Assembly: GCF_023101145.1 (NCBI RefSeq)
Contig: NZ_CP073714.1
Span: forward strand, 6,758,001 to 6,822,000
Length of the DNA: 64,000 bases
From: Paenibacillus pabuli
Lineage (GTDB): Bacteria > Bacillota > Bacilli > Paenibacillales > Paenibacillaceae
Reading direction: 5' to 3'
The notes below the pieces were generated by a model. The model made no database searches. It was not told the DNA's origin and saw only the letters and a list, made by a program, of their open reading frames with translations. Position numbers and translations under genes: made by a program. This document shows, in pieces, positions 28,314-37,248 of the stretch (the first letter of the stretch is position 1; the number at the start of each line of letters is the position of its first letter).

Positions 28314-28358
28314 AAAAAGCACGTTCTAACTGAATTCGATTCAGCAGAACGTGCTTTT
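28314..28358. terminator. bidirectional terminator between motB and the lnrN end
   Basis: AAAAGCACGTTCT pairs perfectly with AGAACGTGCTTTT around a 17-nt loop. T tracts occur on both sides, so it can serve motAB on + and lnrLMN on -. Confidence 0.85.
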
Positions 28359-28384
28359 GGTTTTATACATCTGTAGTTCTATTC

Positions 28385-28474
28385 TTAAAGCAACGGATCA
28401 CTTGTTTTCTTCGTTTTACAGCAATGGCACACGATGTGATTACCTTCATCCATACAAGCGATTTCACACATCAT
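28385..28474 (-). CDS. possible 29-residue Cys-rich microprotein coupled to lnrN
   Basis: A 29-codon ORF whose ATG overlaps the lnrN stop (ATGA, 28474-28471), the classic layout for translational coupling. The protein starts MMCEIACMDEGNHIVCHCCK and ends in a Lys-rich tail. It has five Cys (3, 7, 16, 18, 19) and two His, a density that suggests metal binding or a redox role. An AGG lies 9 nt before the ATG. It stays within the transcript before the terminator at 28314-28358. I recognise no family, and such a short ORF can arise by chance, so the call is tentative. Confidence 0.35.
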   Translation of the reverse strand: MMCEIACMDEGNHIVCHCCKTKKTSDPLL

Positions 28475-29649
28475 GCATCTACGCCTGGCAGGCTGGGACG
28501 AAGAATCGCAGAACCCACCGTCAGCAGGATGCCTGCCATGCCAAACAGAATCAACAGCGGTAGTGCAATGTCCGACAACGTACCGCCAGCAGAGATCGTT
28601 TCCACGGCTTGAATTGCCCATTTCTGTGGAACAAAATTAGCGAGTTTTTGCATATAGTCAGGCATGATCGACAGCGGCCAGAAACAGCCGCCAATCATAC
28701 ACGTCGGTGTGATAATCAGCGAATTCAGCATGTTTGCATTTTTGGATTCACGAATCAGACCTGCTACCGTACTCGCAATCCCCATGGACACCAGCATAAA
28801 TGCGGCCAAAATAAGAAGATGGATGCCAAATGGAATCCCCGCATCATAATGAAGCACCCATCTGCTAATCCCCAGGACCAACACAATCTGAATCAAACCG
28901 ATCGCAAAACTTCCCAGAAAATTGCCCAGTGCGATTTCATAGGCACGAACCGGAGCTGTGTAAATTCTTGCCATTGTACGCTGCCTGCGGTCTTCCATAA
29001 TAACAGCAACTGTACTGGTCAAAAGACCCATCATAAACATGATTGTAAATCCGGTCACGTTGTTCAGACCCGGTTTGGGATAAATCTGCAGCTCTGTTGC
29101 TTGACCCGAAACTTGATGTTTGCCCAGTTCAAGTAATAACTCTTTAAACTTTGCTTCAGCCTGAGCCGGATCGGAAGTCTCACCCGAAGCCGTATCTCCG
29201 GCTTCCAATACTGCCGAAGCAGATTGATTCAATCCCGCTGCCAAACCTTCAATCGCAGCTCTCAGCGTATAGGAGCTTTCACTGACACGAAGTTCTACCA
29301 GCTGAATTTCAGGATGTTTGTCTTGCAGTAAATGGTCCGTATAATGCGCCGGGATTACGAGGCCGGAACTCCCCCTTTGCTGCTCGATGGCCTCCTTAAC
29401 TTCCGCAACGTTGTTCATGGGTTTGAGGAGATACTCCTTTTTGTGACCAAGCTCATCCAATATCCATCTGCCTGCTTCACCCTGATCATCGTTTACATAA
29501 GGAATAACCGCACGTGTCCCCTCCTCGCTCCCAAACAGCGCAACTGTTCCTGTGACGACAAGGCAAGGAAGAAGAAAGAAGGCAATGAAACCCCGTTTGC
29601 GCAATATCGTTCGTCGGATCATCAAGCAGGCAATATTCAGGCTATTCAT
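28471..29649 (-). CDS. lnrN: ABC-2 type transporter permease, LnrN-like
   Basis: A 392-residue membrane permease: one N-terminal helix (RGFIAFFLLPCLVVTGTVALFG), a large extracytoplasmic domain (about 40-200), then five C-terminal helices of the ABC-2 type (VTGFTIMFMMGLLTSTVAVIMEDR). In Bacillus subtilis the matching genes (yfiLMN/lnrLMN) export linearmycin-type polyenes and give resistance to them. Here the identity rests on gene order, lengths and the adjacent kinase/regulator pair, not on a proven substrate. Its start overlaps lnrM by 8 nt. Confidence 0.8.
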   Translation of the reverse strand: MNSLNIACLMIRRTILRKRGFIAFFLLPCLVVTGTVALFGSEEGTRAVIPYVNDDQGEAGRWILDELGHKKEYLLKPMNNVAEVKEAIEQQRGSSGLVIPAHYTDHLLQDKHPEIQLVELRVSESSYTLRAAIEGLAAGLNQSASAVLEAGDTASGETSDPAQAEAKFKELLLELGKHQVSGQATELQIYPKPGLNNVTGFTIMFMMGLLTSTVAVIMEDRRQRTMARIYTAPVRAYEIALGNFLGSFAIGLIQIVLVLGISRWVLHYDAGIPFGIHLLILAAFMLVSMGIASTVAGLIRESKNANMLNSLIITPTCMIGGCFWPLSIMPDYMQKLANFVPQKWAIQAVETISAGGTLSDIALPLLILFGMAGILLTVGSAILRPSLPGVDA

Positions 29650-30832
29650 AACGATATCCCGCCTTTCTATAGATCAGTGCCGCTGTCACCACCATTACCG
29701 CACATACCGCACCAAGCATCATGATGCTGTACATAATCTCACTTACGGGAGCATCCAGCATCATCCGAAGAAAACTTTGCAAAGCCCAGTGATTTACCGT
29801 AAATTCGCTTATCCTCTGTACAAAACCAATGGCAATGGGTGTAAAACCACCGCTGATAAATGTCATGGCAATAATGATGCCTTGAAGGGCGGCACTTGCC
29901 GATGTGGCATTTTTGCAAACCAGGGCAACCATCACGCCAAGCGTCATAGAAGCCAGCGTAATCAGCACACAGATCAGAACAATCAGCCAGGGATGTGTAC
30001 CCCAGTTCACACCGTATAACCAATGTGTCATCAGTACGATGAGGATGGCCTGCAAGAAAGCAAGAAGGCTGTTGCCTGCAATTTTCCCTGCAAAGATGAC
30101 TCCGTTGCCAATCGGAGCTGCCTGCAGGCGGGTTAGCGTTTTTTTGTCTCTTTCACCAAACAGGCTGTTGCTGGTTGTCATGCCCGAGTAAAGCATGAAC
30201 ATGGCGAGCATGGAAGCCGCATAGTATTGTGAAGCACTATAAGAGGTACCCACTTTTCCGGGACTGCTAACGGCTATATATGAAGTGCTGGCGCTATTAG
30301 TCTGTGAATACTCAGCCATTGCAGCTACTGCGTCGGGCCCTAACACTTTCGCCGCAGCAACCTGTCTGTTCAGTTCATCCGTAAACCGCGTAAACAAAGT
30401 CTGACCCACGACGTTGAGTGTGCCATCTTTCCCCAGTATCCATTGCAACCTTGCCTCTTCCCCTTTCATGATCTGCTCTTCCAGATTGGATGGGATGATT
30501 ACGGCAAAATCCAGGTCACCACGTCGCAGTGCACTTACAGCCTCTTCCTCCGTAGAAATGTTCTGCACCTTCATCATGTCGGCTACCCCCGGGGATGTCA
30601 CAAATGTATTTAAAGCTTTGCTGATCGCATCGGAACCGAAATTTTCTTCAGTTTGAATGATCCCTACTCTCGCCGAGCCAGGTATGGCTTCTTTTGCCGT
30701 CCCCATTGTACTGGAAAGTGCAGTACCCAATATAAAGATGAGCAGCAGCGGCAGAATAAACAGATTCAGCAGAACCGAGCGAATTCTCAGAATCCGCCTC
30801 AACTCAAAGATGCAAATATGCCATATGTTCAT
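29642..30832 (-). CDS. lnrM: ABC-2 type transporter permease, LnrM-like
   Basis: A 396-residue permease of the same architecture as its downstream partner: N-terminal helix (SVLLNLFILPLLLIFILGTALS), extracytoplasmic domain, then a bundle of helices containing YYAASMLAMFMLYSGMTTSN and FGERDKKTLTRL. Its length equals that of Bacillus LnrM (YfiM). The RBS GGAGGATTCTCGG overlaps the lnrL stop, and only 12 bp separate the two genes. The two permeases probably form a heterodimer with the LnrL ATPase. Confidence 0.8.
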   Translation of the reverse strand: MNIWHICIFELRRILRIRSVLLNLFILPLLLIFILGTALSSTMGTAKEAIPGSARVGIIQTEENFGSDAISKALNTFVTSPGVADMMKVQNISTEEEAVSALRRGDLDFAVIIPSNLEEQIMKGEEARLQWILGKDGTLNVVGQTLFTRFTDELNRQVAAAKVLGPDAVAAMAEYSQTNSASTSYIAVSSPGKVGTSYSASQYYAASMLAMFMLYSGMTTSNSLFGERDKKTLTRLQAAPIGNGVIFAGKIAGNSLLAFLQAILIVLMTHWLYGVNWGTHPWLIVLICVLITLASMTLGVMVALVCKNATSASAALQGIIIAMTFISGGFTPIAIGFVQRISEFTVNHWALQSFLRMMLDAPVSEIMYSIMMLGAVCAVMVVTAALIYRKAGYRYE

Positions 30833-30844
30833 CCGAGAATCCTC

Positions 30845-31780
30845 CTAGTCCCGGAGCGTACGCCCGGTCAGATTGAGGAAAAGCGTTTCCAGATCAGGCT
30901 CTTCGACCTTGAGCGATTGAATGGAGATGTCATGTTTGCTGCAAATGAAAAGCATGTCCTGAAGGTCCTGCTGCGCAGAAGGCAGCGTAACGGTCAATGT
31001 ATCGTCTGTTACTTCTACCGCCCGCACACGGGGGTGAAGCTTTAACTCCTCCACAACATCGAGACCAATACCCGAAGTGGTGAGCACTATTTTTTCCTCA
31101 GATGCAACTCGTTCTCTCAGTTCTGCTTCGGTGCCACAGGCAATGATGTGCCCCTGATCCATAATTGCTACCCGGTGACTGATTGCAGCAACTTCCTCCA
31201 TGTAATGACTTGTATAAATGATGGTTGATCCCATCCGGTTAAGCGTGCGCACCGACTCCAAAATATGATTGCGCGATTGCGGGTCTATGCCCACTGTCGG
31301 TTCATCCATAATGATTAAATCCGGGCGATGCATAATGGCACACGCAATGTTCAGCCTGCGTTTCATACCACCAGAGAACGTGGATGGGGCATCCTTCGCC
31401 TTGTCCTGCAAACCTACAAATTCGAGGGATTCCTGCACTCTTTCTTTAAGCATCTTTCCACGCAGTCCGTACAGCCGAGCAAAAAAAGTTACATTCTCCG
31501 CAGCAGTCATCGTTTCGTATAGAGCCAGATCCTGTGGTACCAGCCCGATTTTGCGTTTCACTTCAAGTGGCCGTTCCTTGACCGATATGCCATCCAACCG
31601 AATTTCACCTTGATCCATCTTTAACAGACCGGCAATCATGCTAATAGTGGTACTTTTCCCTGCTCCATTCGGTCCGAGCAATCCAAAAATCTCGCCTTTG
31701 CCTACACTCAGATTTAAATGATCCACCGAGAGCTTGCTGCCGTATCGTTTTACTACATGATCCACTTCAAGCATAGCCAT
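30845..31780 (-). CDS. lnrL: ABC transporter ATP-binding protein, LnrL-like
   Basis: A 311-residue ATPase that powers the LnrMN permeases. Walker A is GLLGPNGAGKSTTISM (about 33-48), the Q loop lies in LVPQDLALYE, the signature is TFSGGMKRRLNIA, and Walker B is LIIMDEPTVGIDP. A C-terminal DrrA-type extension follows, as in drug-export ABC proteins. ATG 31780 has GAGGAGTG upstream. First gene of lnrLMN, divergent from the kinase/regulator pair. Confidence 0.85.
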   Translation of the reverse strand: MAMLEVDHVVKRYGSKLSVDHLNLSVGKGEIFGLLGPNGAGKSTTISMIAGLLKMDQGEIRLDGISVKERPLEVKRKIGLVPQDLALYETMTAAENVTFFARLYGLRGKMLKERVQESLEFVGLQDKAKDAPSTFSGGMKRRLNIACAIMHRPDLIIMDEPTVGIDPQSRNHILESVRTLNRMGSTIIYTSHYMEEVAAISHRVAIMDQGHIIACGTEAELRERVASEEKIVLTTSGIGLDVVEELKLHPRVRAVEVTDDTLTVTLPSAQQDLQDMLFICSKHDISIQSLKVEEPDLETLFLNLTGRTLRD

Positions 31781-31886
31781 AGATTATACACTCCTCTTCC
31801 GTCCAACTTCCTGCGACCGGATTTCATATCTGTATTGTATCGAATTGTGATCTTCTGCGAAGGTACGAAAGGTCATGAAACAAAGG

Positions 31887-31898
31887 TGACTTAAGTCA
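31887..31898. promoter_or_regulatory. 12-bp perfect palindrome between lnrL and lnrJ, candidate regulator site
   Basis: TGACTTAAGTCA is self-complementary and stands 107 bp upstream of lnrL. On the + strand a TATAAT (31925-31930) follows 26 bp downstream with a poor -35. A symmetric site between a regulator pair and its target genes fits LuxR-type response regulator binding; this is inference. Confidence 0.4.
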
Positions 31899-31939
31899 TC
31901 TTCGGTTAGAAAAACTGCCTATGATATAATCGACATAGA

Positions 31940-32164
31940 TAAATTGAACTAAAGGGTATTTACACTTGCCACTCCGATGACAGAACAACCTTCCGATCGC
32001 TGTTATCCCCAGATTTTTTTGATTCCCTTTTTTAAAGGAGAAAATCCGGGGATAAAGGCGAAGCGTATGCTTCCGATGCAGCTTTCTTTCAGAAAGCTTT
32101 TAGCTCCGCTTCTTCAGGTTATTTCTGTCCTCTCCGTTCTCGTGTAATTTTTTTATTCAATTTA
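31940..32164 (+). repeat. dispersed imperfect-palindrome repeat, copy B (225 bp, with extra hairpin)
   Basis: Outer arms TAAATTGAACTA (31940) and ATTCAATTTA (to 32164) enclose TTTACAC/GTGTAAT and the core. The inner stem TTATCCCC/GGGGATAA is perfect. Compared with the other copies it has about 40 bp more, including a 7-bp hairpin AGCTTTC/GAAAGCT (32080-32098). It lies just upstream of lnrJ, between its likely promoter region and the gene. Confidence 0.85.
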
Positions 32165-32219
32165 TATAGATTACCGGAAGGTATACCTTCACTTCTAAAA
32201 TAAAGGATGTCTCTGACAT

Positions 32220-33494
32220 ATGCCGATGCGGTTGCTGCAATACGGTTTACTCTTAGTTCCCGCGGTCCTGTACATTCTGGTGCTACCCATGGAACAAGAA
32301 GATAGTTATACGCTGTATATTATCATTGCACTTGGACTCGCGGTGTGGAAAGACTTCACCCGTTCGGGTATGCAGCGTTTGCTGCTCATGGCCGAAATCC
32401 TTTTCAGCTGCTGGCTGATCGCTCGATATGGCCCATTTATGTTTTTCCTCTCCTTATCTGCGCTCTATGTGTACATGTACAGACTGGATGGGGCCCAGCG
32501 CTGGTTAACGCTCGCAATTCAGCTTATCGCCAGCAATATCGCGTTACATTGGTATTACTCCCCACCACAGGGGCTTCTTCCATGGCTTACACTCCACACA
32601 AACACGGCCGTTCCCTTCACCTTCACCCAAGAGACAATCGCTCGGGTTGCCGTTAACTTACTCCTGCTCGTCGCCGTGGCGCTCTCTTGGCAGGGGTCAA
32701 GAACAGCGAACAGTCGGGAACAGCTTGAGCAGGTGTACGATAAGCTGCGCAGTAAACATTACGAGCTTCAGGATGCACGCGCACAATTGCTGCAATTCAC
32801 GAAGCATCTTGAAGGAGCGGCACAGGTTGAGGAACGCACCCGCATATCCCGGCAGCTTCATGATGATATTGGCCATCGCCTGATTCGCACCAAAATGATG
32901 TCTGAGGCAGCCCTCCTCACCCTCCCTATACACCTGGAACAGGGCACGGAAATGGTGAGACAGATTCGGGACCAATTGGCTGCCAGTATGGATGACATGC
33001 GAACCACGCTTCACAAATTGCGGCCTACCTCTTATATATCCGATGCCTACGCACTAGACCGTCTGCTTGAAGACGTTGGCCGGGAAACAGGTGTGAAGAC
33101 ATGCTACGAAGTGCGTGGGCATTCACATGTACTCTATCCGAGTATGCAGATGGTCTTGTACAAAAATGCCAAAGAGGCCCTGACCAATGCACTCCGTCAT
33201 GGAAATGCCACTACCATTACTGTGGAACTGGAATTTGGAGAAAGAGAAATCTGTATGGCCATCAGCAACGATGGGAAGATACACACCCCTTCCACCAAGG
33301 AACAAACGAAAGGAAAATATGAAGGATCTCGTGCTAATCCGCGCATAAAGACAGAGTCTTCAGAACTCGGCATGGGACTTGAAGGAATGCGCCTGCGCAC
33401 ACAATTGATTGGCGGGAAACTGGAGATCAAGCCGGATTATCCCTATACGGTAATCACACGCCTGCCCATGACGAACAAAGCTGAACTCATCTGA
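32220..33494 (+). CDS. lnrJ: sensor histidine kinase, LnrJ-like (HisKA_3 type)
   Basis: A 424-residue membrane kinase. Five or six helices fill residues 1-165 with hardly any outside loop, so the stimulus is probably sensed in the membrane. A coiled coil (about 165-205) precedes the dimerisation/phosphoacceptor motif RQLHDDIGHRL (His near 214). An HATPase_c domain follows, with NAKEALTNALRHG and a GMGLEGM G-box; a Lys-rich insertion lies just before that box. AAAGGA lies about 12 nt before ATG 32220; ATG 32226 is an alternative. It pairs with the regulator 18 bp downstream; the divergent ABC genes are the likely target. Confidence 0.85.
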   Translation: MPMRLLQYGLLLVPAVLYILVLPMEQEDSYTLYIIIALGLAVWKDFTRSGMQRLLLMAEILFSCWLIARYGPFMFFLSLSALYVYMYRLDGAQRWLTLAIQLIASNIALHWYYSPPQGLLPWLTLHTNTAVPFTFTQETIARVAVNLLLLVAVALSWQGSRTANSREQLEQVYDKLRSKHYELQDARAQLLQFTKHLEGAAQVEERTRISRQLHDDIGHRLIRTKMMSEAALLTLPIHLEQGTEMVRQIRDQLAASMDDMRTTLHKLRPTSYISDAYALDRLLEDVGRETGVKTCYEVRGHSHVLYPSMQMVLYKNAKEALTNALRHGNATTITVELEFGEREICMAISNDGKIHTPSTKEQTKGKYEGSRANPRIKTESSELGMGLEGMRLRTQLIGGKLEIKPDYPYTVITRLPMTNKAELI

Positions 33495-33512
33495 AAAAGG
33501 AAGTGATTTGCT

Positions 33513-34202
33513 ATGTCTGACATGAATGAATTAAATAACTCGGGCCATTCTGTCCACCCCCAGTCCATTCGGCTTGTGCTTGCGGATGATGATTCCTTTA
33601 TCCGTGAAAGTCTCAAAGTCCTTCTCGGACTAGATCCCGGCATTACCGTTACAGGTACAGCTTCAAACGGACGAGAAGCTCTGGAACTGCTGGAGTCAGG
33701 AATAACTGTCGATGTTGTACTTATGGATATTCGCATGCCGGATTGTGATGGAGTTGAAGGTACCCGAATCATTAAGACACGCTTCCCTGACGTGCGCGTA
33801 CTGATGCTTACCACGTTTGACGATGATGAGTATATTATTCAGGCTTTGCAAAATGGGGCCAGCGGTTATTTGCTCAAAAATGTGCCACCTGACCGGATCA
33901 TTCAGGGCATCAAAACTGTACATAACGGGGATATGTTGATTCATCCTGATATTGCACGTAAACTCGCGACCCTGCTTCGCCCTGCTGCAGTACCTCAGAC
34001 AAATGAACCTATTGACTCTTACGGATTAACCCGTATGGAACTGGCTGTTGCAGAGGCTATATCGGAAGGGCTGTCCAATAAAGAAATTGCTGCAAAACTA
34101 TTCCTGAGCGAAGGCACGGTCAAAAACTATGTTACTGACATCCTTGGCAAGCTTCGTCTGCGCGACCGGACGCAAATCGCCATTTTTATGTTGAAAAAGT
34201 AG
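33513..34202 (+). CDS. lnrK: NarL/FixJ response regulator, LnrK-like
   Basis: A 229-residue two-domain regulator. The receiver domain has the acidic pocket DDD (25-27), the phosphoacceptor Asp72 (VVLMDIRMPD) and a conserved Lys in GYLLKNV. The LuxR-type helix-turn-helix at about 165-225 includes GLSNKEIAAKLFLSEGTVKN. AAAGGAAGTG precedes ATG 33513. It likely activates the divergent lnrLMN genes when the kinase senses a membrane-active compound. Confidence 0.88.
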   Translation: MSDMNELNNSGHSVHPQSIRLVLADDDSFIRESLKVLLGLDPGITVTGTASNGREALELLESGITVDVVLMDIRMPDCDGVEGTRIIKTRFPDVRVLMLTTFDDDEYIIQALQNGASGYLLKNVPPDRIIQGIKTVHNGDMLIHPDIARKLATLLRPAAVPQTNEPIDSYGLTRMELAVAEAISEGLSNKEIAAKLFLSEGTVKNYVTDILGKLRLRDRTQIAIFMLKK

Positions 34203-34205
34203 CAA

Positions 34206-34249
34206 AAAGGGTATTTCCCTCGCCTGATATGGCGGAGGAAATACCCTTT
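34206..34249. terminator. bidirectional terminator between lnrK and minJ
   Basis: AAAGGGTATTTCC pairs with GGAAATACCCTTT, extended by an inner CGCC/GGCG. It sits 3 bp after the lnrK stop and 6 bp before the minJ stop, so it serves both convergent genes. Confidence 0.9.
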
Positions 34250-34254
34250 CTTCA

Positions 34255-35580
34255 TTACATCTCTATAGATTGTTGCTCCCCCGCCGGGGCGGGCGGCAAT
34301 GCAAGTGGAGCTTCACCATCAAGCTGCTCTTTCCGACGTCGTGCGAACAACTTCAGACTTACGATATGAAACAAGTTTAGCGGACGCAAGCGGAGCGCCC
34401 AGGCTTCATGATCGTCCGGGGCCATGAGCACCCCGAGCTGATGATGCTCGCCTTCATAGATCGCCCGCTGCATGAACTTGCTCTCGCCCTGATGATTGCG
34501 TACCTCCAGCTTGCAAAAAGCCGGATTCATGCGCAAGGCGCGATGTAATTGCTCAGGCGAATGCACCAACACACCATTCACCTTGTACAAGGTCTCGCCT
34601 GCTTCAATTCCCAGTTCTTCCGCGGGACTATCAGGTATGACACCCAACACCTTGAGACCATGCTCAGGGTGTACAAACAGTGGGCTTCGGTTTTGCTCCT
34701 CGAAGCCACTGTACCACACCAGGAACTCATGCCCAATGAAAGCAGCCAAGGCTGCAACAACCATGAGCGGAGACCACCATGCAGCCAGGAGACTGAGCAC
34801 AAGCAGGCCTGTCCCATATAGCAGCAATCGCTTTGCGGAAATCTGCACTTTTTTCCCGGGGAGCATACTTTGCGTAACTTCCCCGAATCCCAACATAATT
34901 GGCAGCGCAACCAGCATGTAGCCATTCCCTCCGCTGATCAGGGCGGTCCATGGCAATGCAGCCCCGCCCGAAACGGGAACAAGAATCAGTAACGGAATCG
35001 GCCAGAAATGCTGCAGCTGGTACCCTCCAACGAGCTTGCCGCGTTTGCCCTCGAAGAGCAAAGGTGATGCCATAGATACGCCTTGCATGCGTACCATCAG
35101 TGCTTCACCGATATGTAATACAGCTGCGAGCACAAGAAGTGCAGGCATATCCAGCGCACGTAATGCTTCTGTGACATTTCCAATCCATCCTTCCGGCTGC
35201 CAGCCGGAAGCCATATTTAAACCAAACTGCAACACACCAAGCAAACCTGCAGCATAAGCAAAACATAAGTATCGGATACGGAATAATGCCAAGAACAACG
35301 TAGCTGCCCATATAGAGATCAGGCTGGCCAGTGTAAGATGTGCCCCGAGAAACAACGACACGACGGAGACCATTACACCGATCACAATACCTCCAAGCAC
35401 TGCACGGATGGTCTGTGTTATCGAGCTTTGCAGACGAACGTGGAACAACTTACGTTCCTGCAAGAGTTGACGATGATAAACGAGAGCAATCAAAATTACC
35501 GCAATATAATAAAACGGCTGAATAAACAACTGCAACAATGCTTCCCCTAATGTGGTTAACCATGGCCAAACCCATTCCAT
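34255..35580 (-). CDS. minJ: polytopic membrane protein with C-terminal PDZ domain, MinJ-like
   Basis: A 441-residue protein with about eight to ten membrane helices (residues 1-290), then a PDZ domain (about 300-385; LGVIPDSPAEELGIEAGETLYKV), then a charged Pro-rich tail. This architecture and the place next to ctpB and ftsEX match Bacillus MinJ, which bridges DivIVA and MinD in division-site selection. Sequence identity cannot be judged, so the name rests on topology plus context. It is transcribed toward the bidirectional terminator; the ctpB terminator lies just upstream, so it may have its own promoter. Confidence 0.75.
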   Translation of the reverse strand: MEWVWPWLTTLGEALLQLFIQPFYYIAVILIALVYHRQLLQERKLFHVRLQSSITQTIRAVLGGIVIGVMVSVVSLFLGAHLTLASLISIWAATLFLALFRIRYLCFAYAAGLLGVLQFGLNMASGWQPEGWIGNVTEALRALDMPALLVLAAVLHIGEALMVRMQGVSMASPLLFEGKRGKLVGGYQLQHFWPIPLLILVPVSGGAALPWTALISGGNGYMLVALPIMLGFGEVTQSMLPGKKVQISAKRLLLYGTGLLVLSLLAAWWSPLMVVAALAAFIGHEFLVWYSGFEEQNRSPLFVHPEHGLKVLGVIPDSPAEELGIEAGETLYKVNGVLVHSPEQLHRALRMNPAFCKLEVRNHQGESKFMQRAIYEGEHHQLGVLMAPDDHEAWALRLRPLNLFHIVSLKLFARRRKEQLDGEAPLALPPAPAGEQQSIEM

Positions 35581-35615
35581 TGTGGACGGTCACTCCTCTC
35601 CTTCAGCCGGTTCAG

Positions 35616-35646
35616 AAAAAAAGAAGGCTGAAAATCAGCCTTCTTT
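35616..35646 (-). terminator. intrinsic terminator overlapping the ctpB stop codon
   Basis: Minus strand AAAGAAGGCTGA/TCAGCCTTCTTT, 12 bp perfect with a 3-nt loop and seven T residues. The stem begins within the ctpB stop codon. Confidence 0.92.
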
Positions 35647-37114
35647 ATGGCTTCGACACTGCGGACGAAATATCCTTTGAGACATTTTCGATCGCGCGCT
35701 TCAGCTGTGCATCATATTGAGGATTGGCAATGCGTTCAATCAGAGCCGCTTCCAGTGATTCCGCGGTTTTCTCATCAATCTGGCCTGTTGCCTGAATGCC
35801 TTTTTGTTTCTGGAATGCTTTGACCGCTTCTTCTGTCTTCTGGTCATAGTATCCATCCACACGATCCGGCTTAAAGTCAAGTCCTCTAAGCATCGTCTGC
35901 GCACTTTTCACATCCGTGCTATTGCTGTCATATTTCAAAGGTAATTTTTCTTTGTTGATTGGTGCCACCGAGAAGTAATCCGGCTGATTCACCGCAATAT
36001 CCGGTTTAATGCCTTTTTCATGAATCCAATCCCCATTCGGAGTCAGCCATTTCGCGATGGTGATTTTCAGCAAGCTGCCATCACCCATCTGCTTGTCATA
36101 ACTCGTCTGTACGGTTCCTTTACCAAAGGAATTTTCTCCAACCAGCGTTGCGCCTGCCGACTGTTGCAGTGCACCAGCCAAAATTTCCGACGCACTCGCA
36201 CTTCCCTTGTTCATCAATACCGTAATGGGATACGATTTGCCTGATCCGTTCGATTTGCTTTGTTCCTTTTTACCGTTCTTGTCTTCGACTTGAACAATAA
36301 CCTTGCCTTTTGGAACAAATTGCTCTGCAATTTCAATAACGACCTGCAAAACACCACCCGGGTCATTGCGAACATCAATGATTAGGCCCTTCATGTTCTG
36401 CTTCTCCAGCTTCGCCAATTCTTCCTTAAAGCGATCTCCTGTGTTCAGCGAGAATTGAGTGATCGTAATCACACCAACACCGTTATCCTCCATGTGGGCG
36501 TACACCGTTTCCAAATCAATGTCATCACGCACAATGACGAATTCAATCAGCTCGGAAGATCCAGCACGTTTAACCTGTACCTTCGCTTCACTGCCTTTTG
36601 GACCTCTGATTTTGTTAACGGCTTTGTTCAATTCCAAACCTTGCAGGGATTCACCATTCACGGACATGATCATGTCTTTGGCGCGAATACCCGCTTTCTC
36701 GGCAGGCGATCCTTTGATCGGTGATACCACTACGACATTGCCGTCCTGTGAGGATACCTCTGCGCCAATTCCGGTAAACGAACCTTCAATCGACTCCTCG
36801 AACTGGGCTGCTGTTTCCTGCCCCATATAATTGGAGTATGGATCACCGAGAGATTCCATCATGCCGTTGATCGCACCATCAATCAGTTTGGTTCGATCCA
36901 CGTCTTTATAGTAGTTGCTTGAGATCAAATCCATCGCGGTTTCAATCTTTTTCAAATCGTTCTTCTGCTGCGAACTGCCAGTAACGCTGGCGAGCAGTCC
37001 TTCACCTGGTGTCGTCCGTGCCAGGCCAGGGGAGCTCATCAGTGCCAGCGTAAGCAGGCTGCCCCCAAGAAGGGCTACAATGACAAGCAGCAGGGCCGAT
37101 CTTTTCTTCATCAT
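35645..37114 (-). CDS. ctpB: S41-family carboxyl-terminal processing protease CtpB
   Basis: A 489-residue exported Ser-Lys protease. A signal/anchor helix comes first (SALLLVIVALLGGSLLTLALM). A PDZ domain follows (about 85-170, KAGIRAKDMIMSVNGESL). In the S41 domain, the nucleophile Ser is in GSASASE (near 306) and Lys in FGKGTVQ (near 331). A C-terminal PG_binding_1 domain (LKYDSN...TGQIDEKT) ends it. In Bacillus CtpB cleaves SpoIVFA to switch on sigma-K, so a sporulation role is likely. ATG 37114 is chosen because GGTGA is 7 nt upstream; the frame stays open to 37156. Lies downstream of the M23 gene. Confidence 0.9.
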   Translation of the reverse strand: MMKKRSALLLVIVALLGGSLLTLALMSSPGLARTTPGEGLLASVTGSSQQKNDLKKIETAMDLISSNYYKDVDRTKLIDGAINGMMESLGDPYSNYMGQETAAQFEESIEGSFTGIGAEVSSQDGNVVVVSPIKGSPAEKAGIRAKDMIMSVNGESLQGLELNKAVNKIRGPKGSEAKVQVKRAGSSELIEFVIVRDDIDLETVYAHMEDNGVGVITITQFSLNTGDRFKEELAKLEKQNMKGLIIDVRNDPGGVLQVVIEIAEQFVPKGKVIVQVEDKNGKKEQSKSNGSGKSYPITVLMNKGSASASEILAGALQQSAGATLVGENSFGKGTVQTSYDKQMGDGSLLKITIAKWLTPNGDWIHEKGIKPDIAVNQPDYFSVAPINKEKLPLKYDSNSTDVKSAQTMLRGLDFKPDRVDGYYDQKTEEAVKAFQKQKGIQATGQIDEKTAESLEAALIERIANPQYDAQLKRAIENVSKDISSAVSKP

Positions 37115-37248
37115 CCGGTTGTCACCGCCTTTAGTATTGAAGCGTGTCAAATTCAATTGTTCCGTGAATCATTCCCTGAACATGCCAGCTTAGTATATGC
37201 CTAGCTTGTACGGAATATGTTTGTTCCATTCCGACTATTGGCTAAAAA

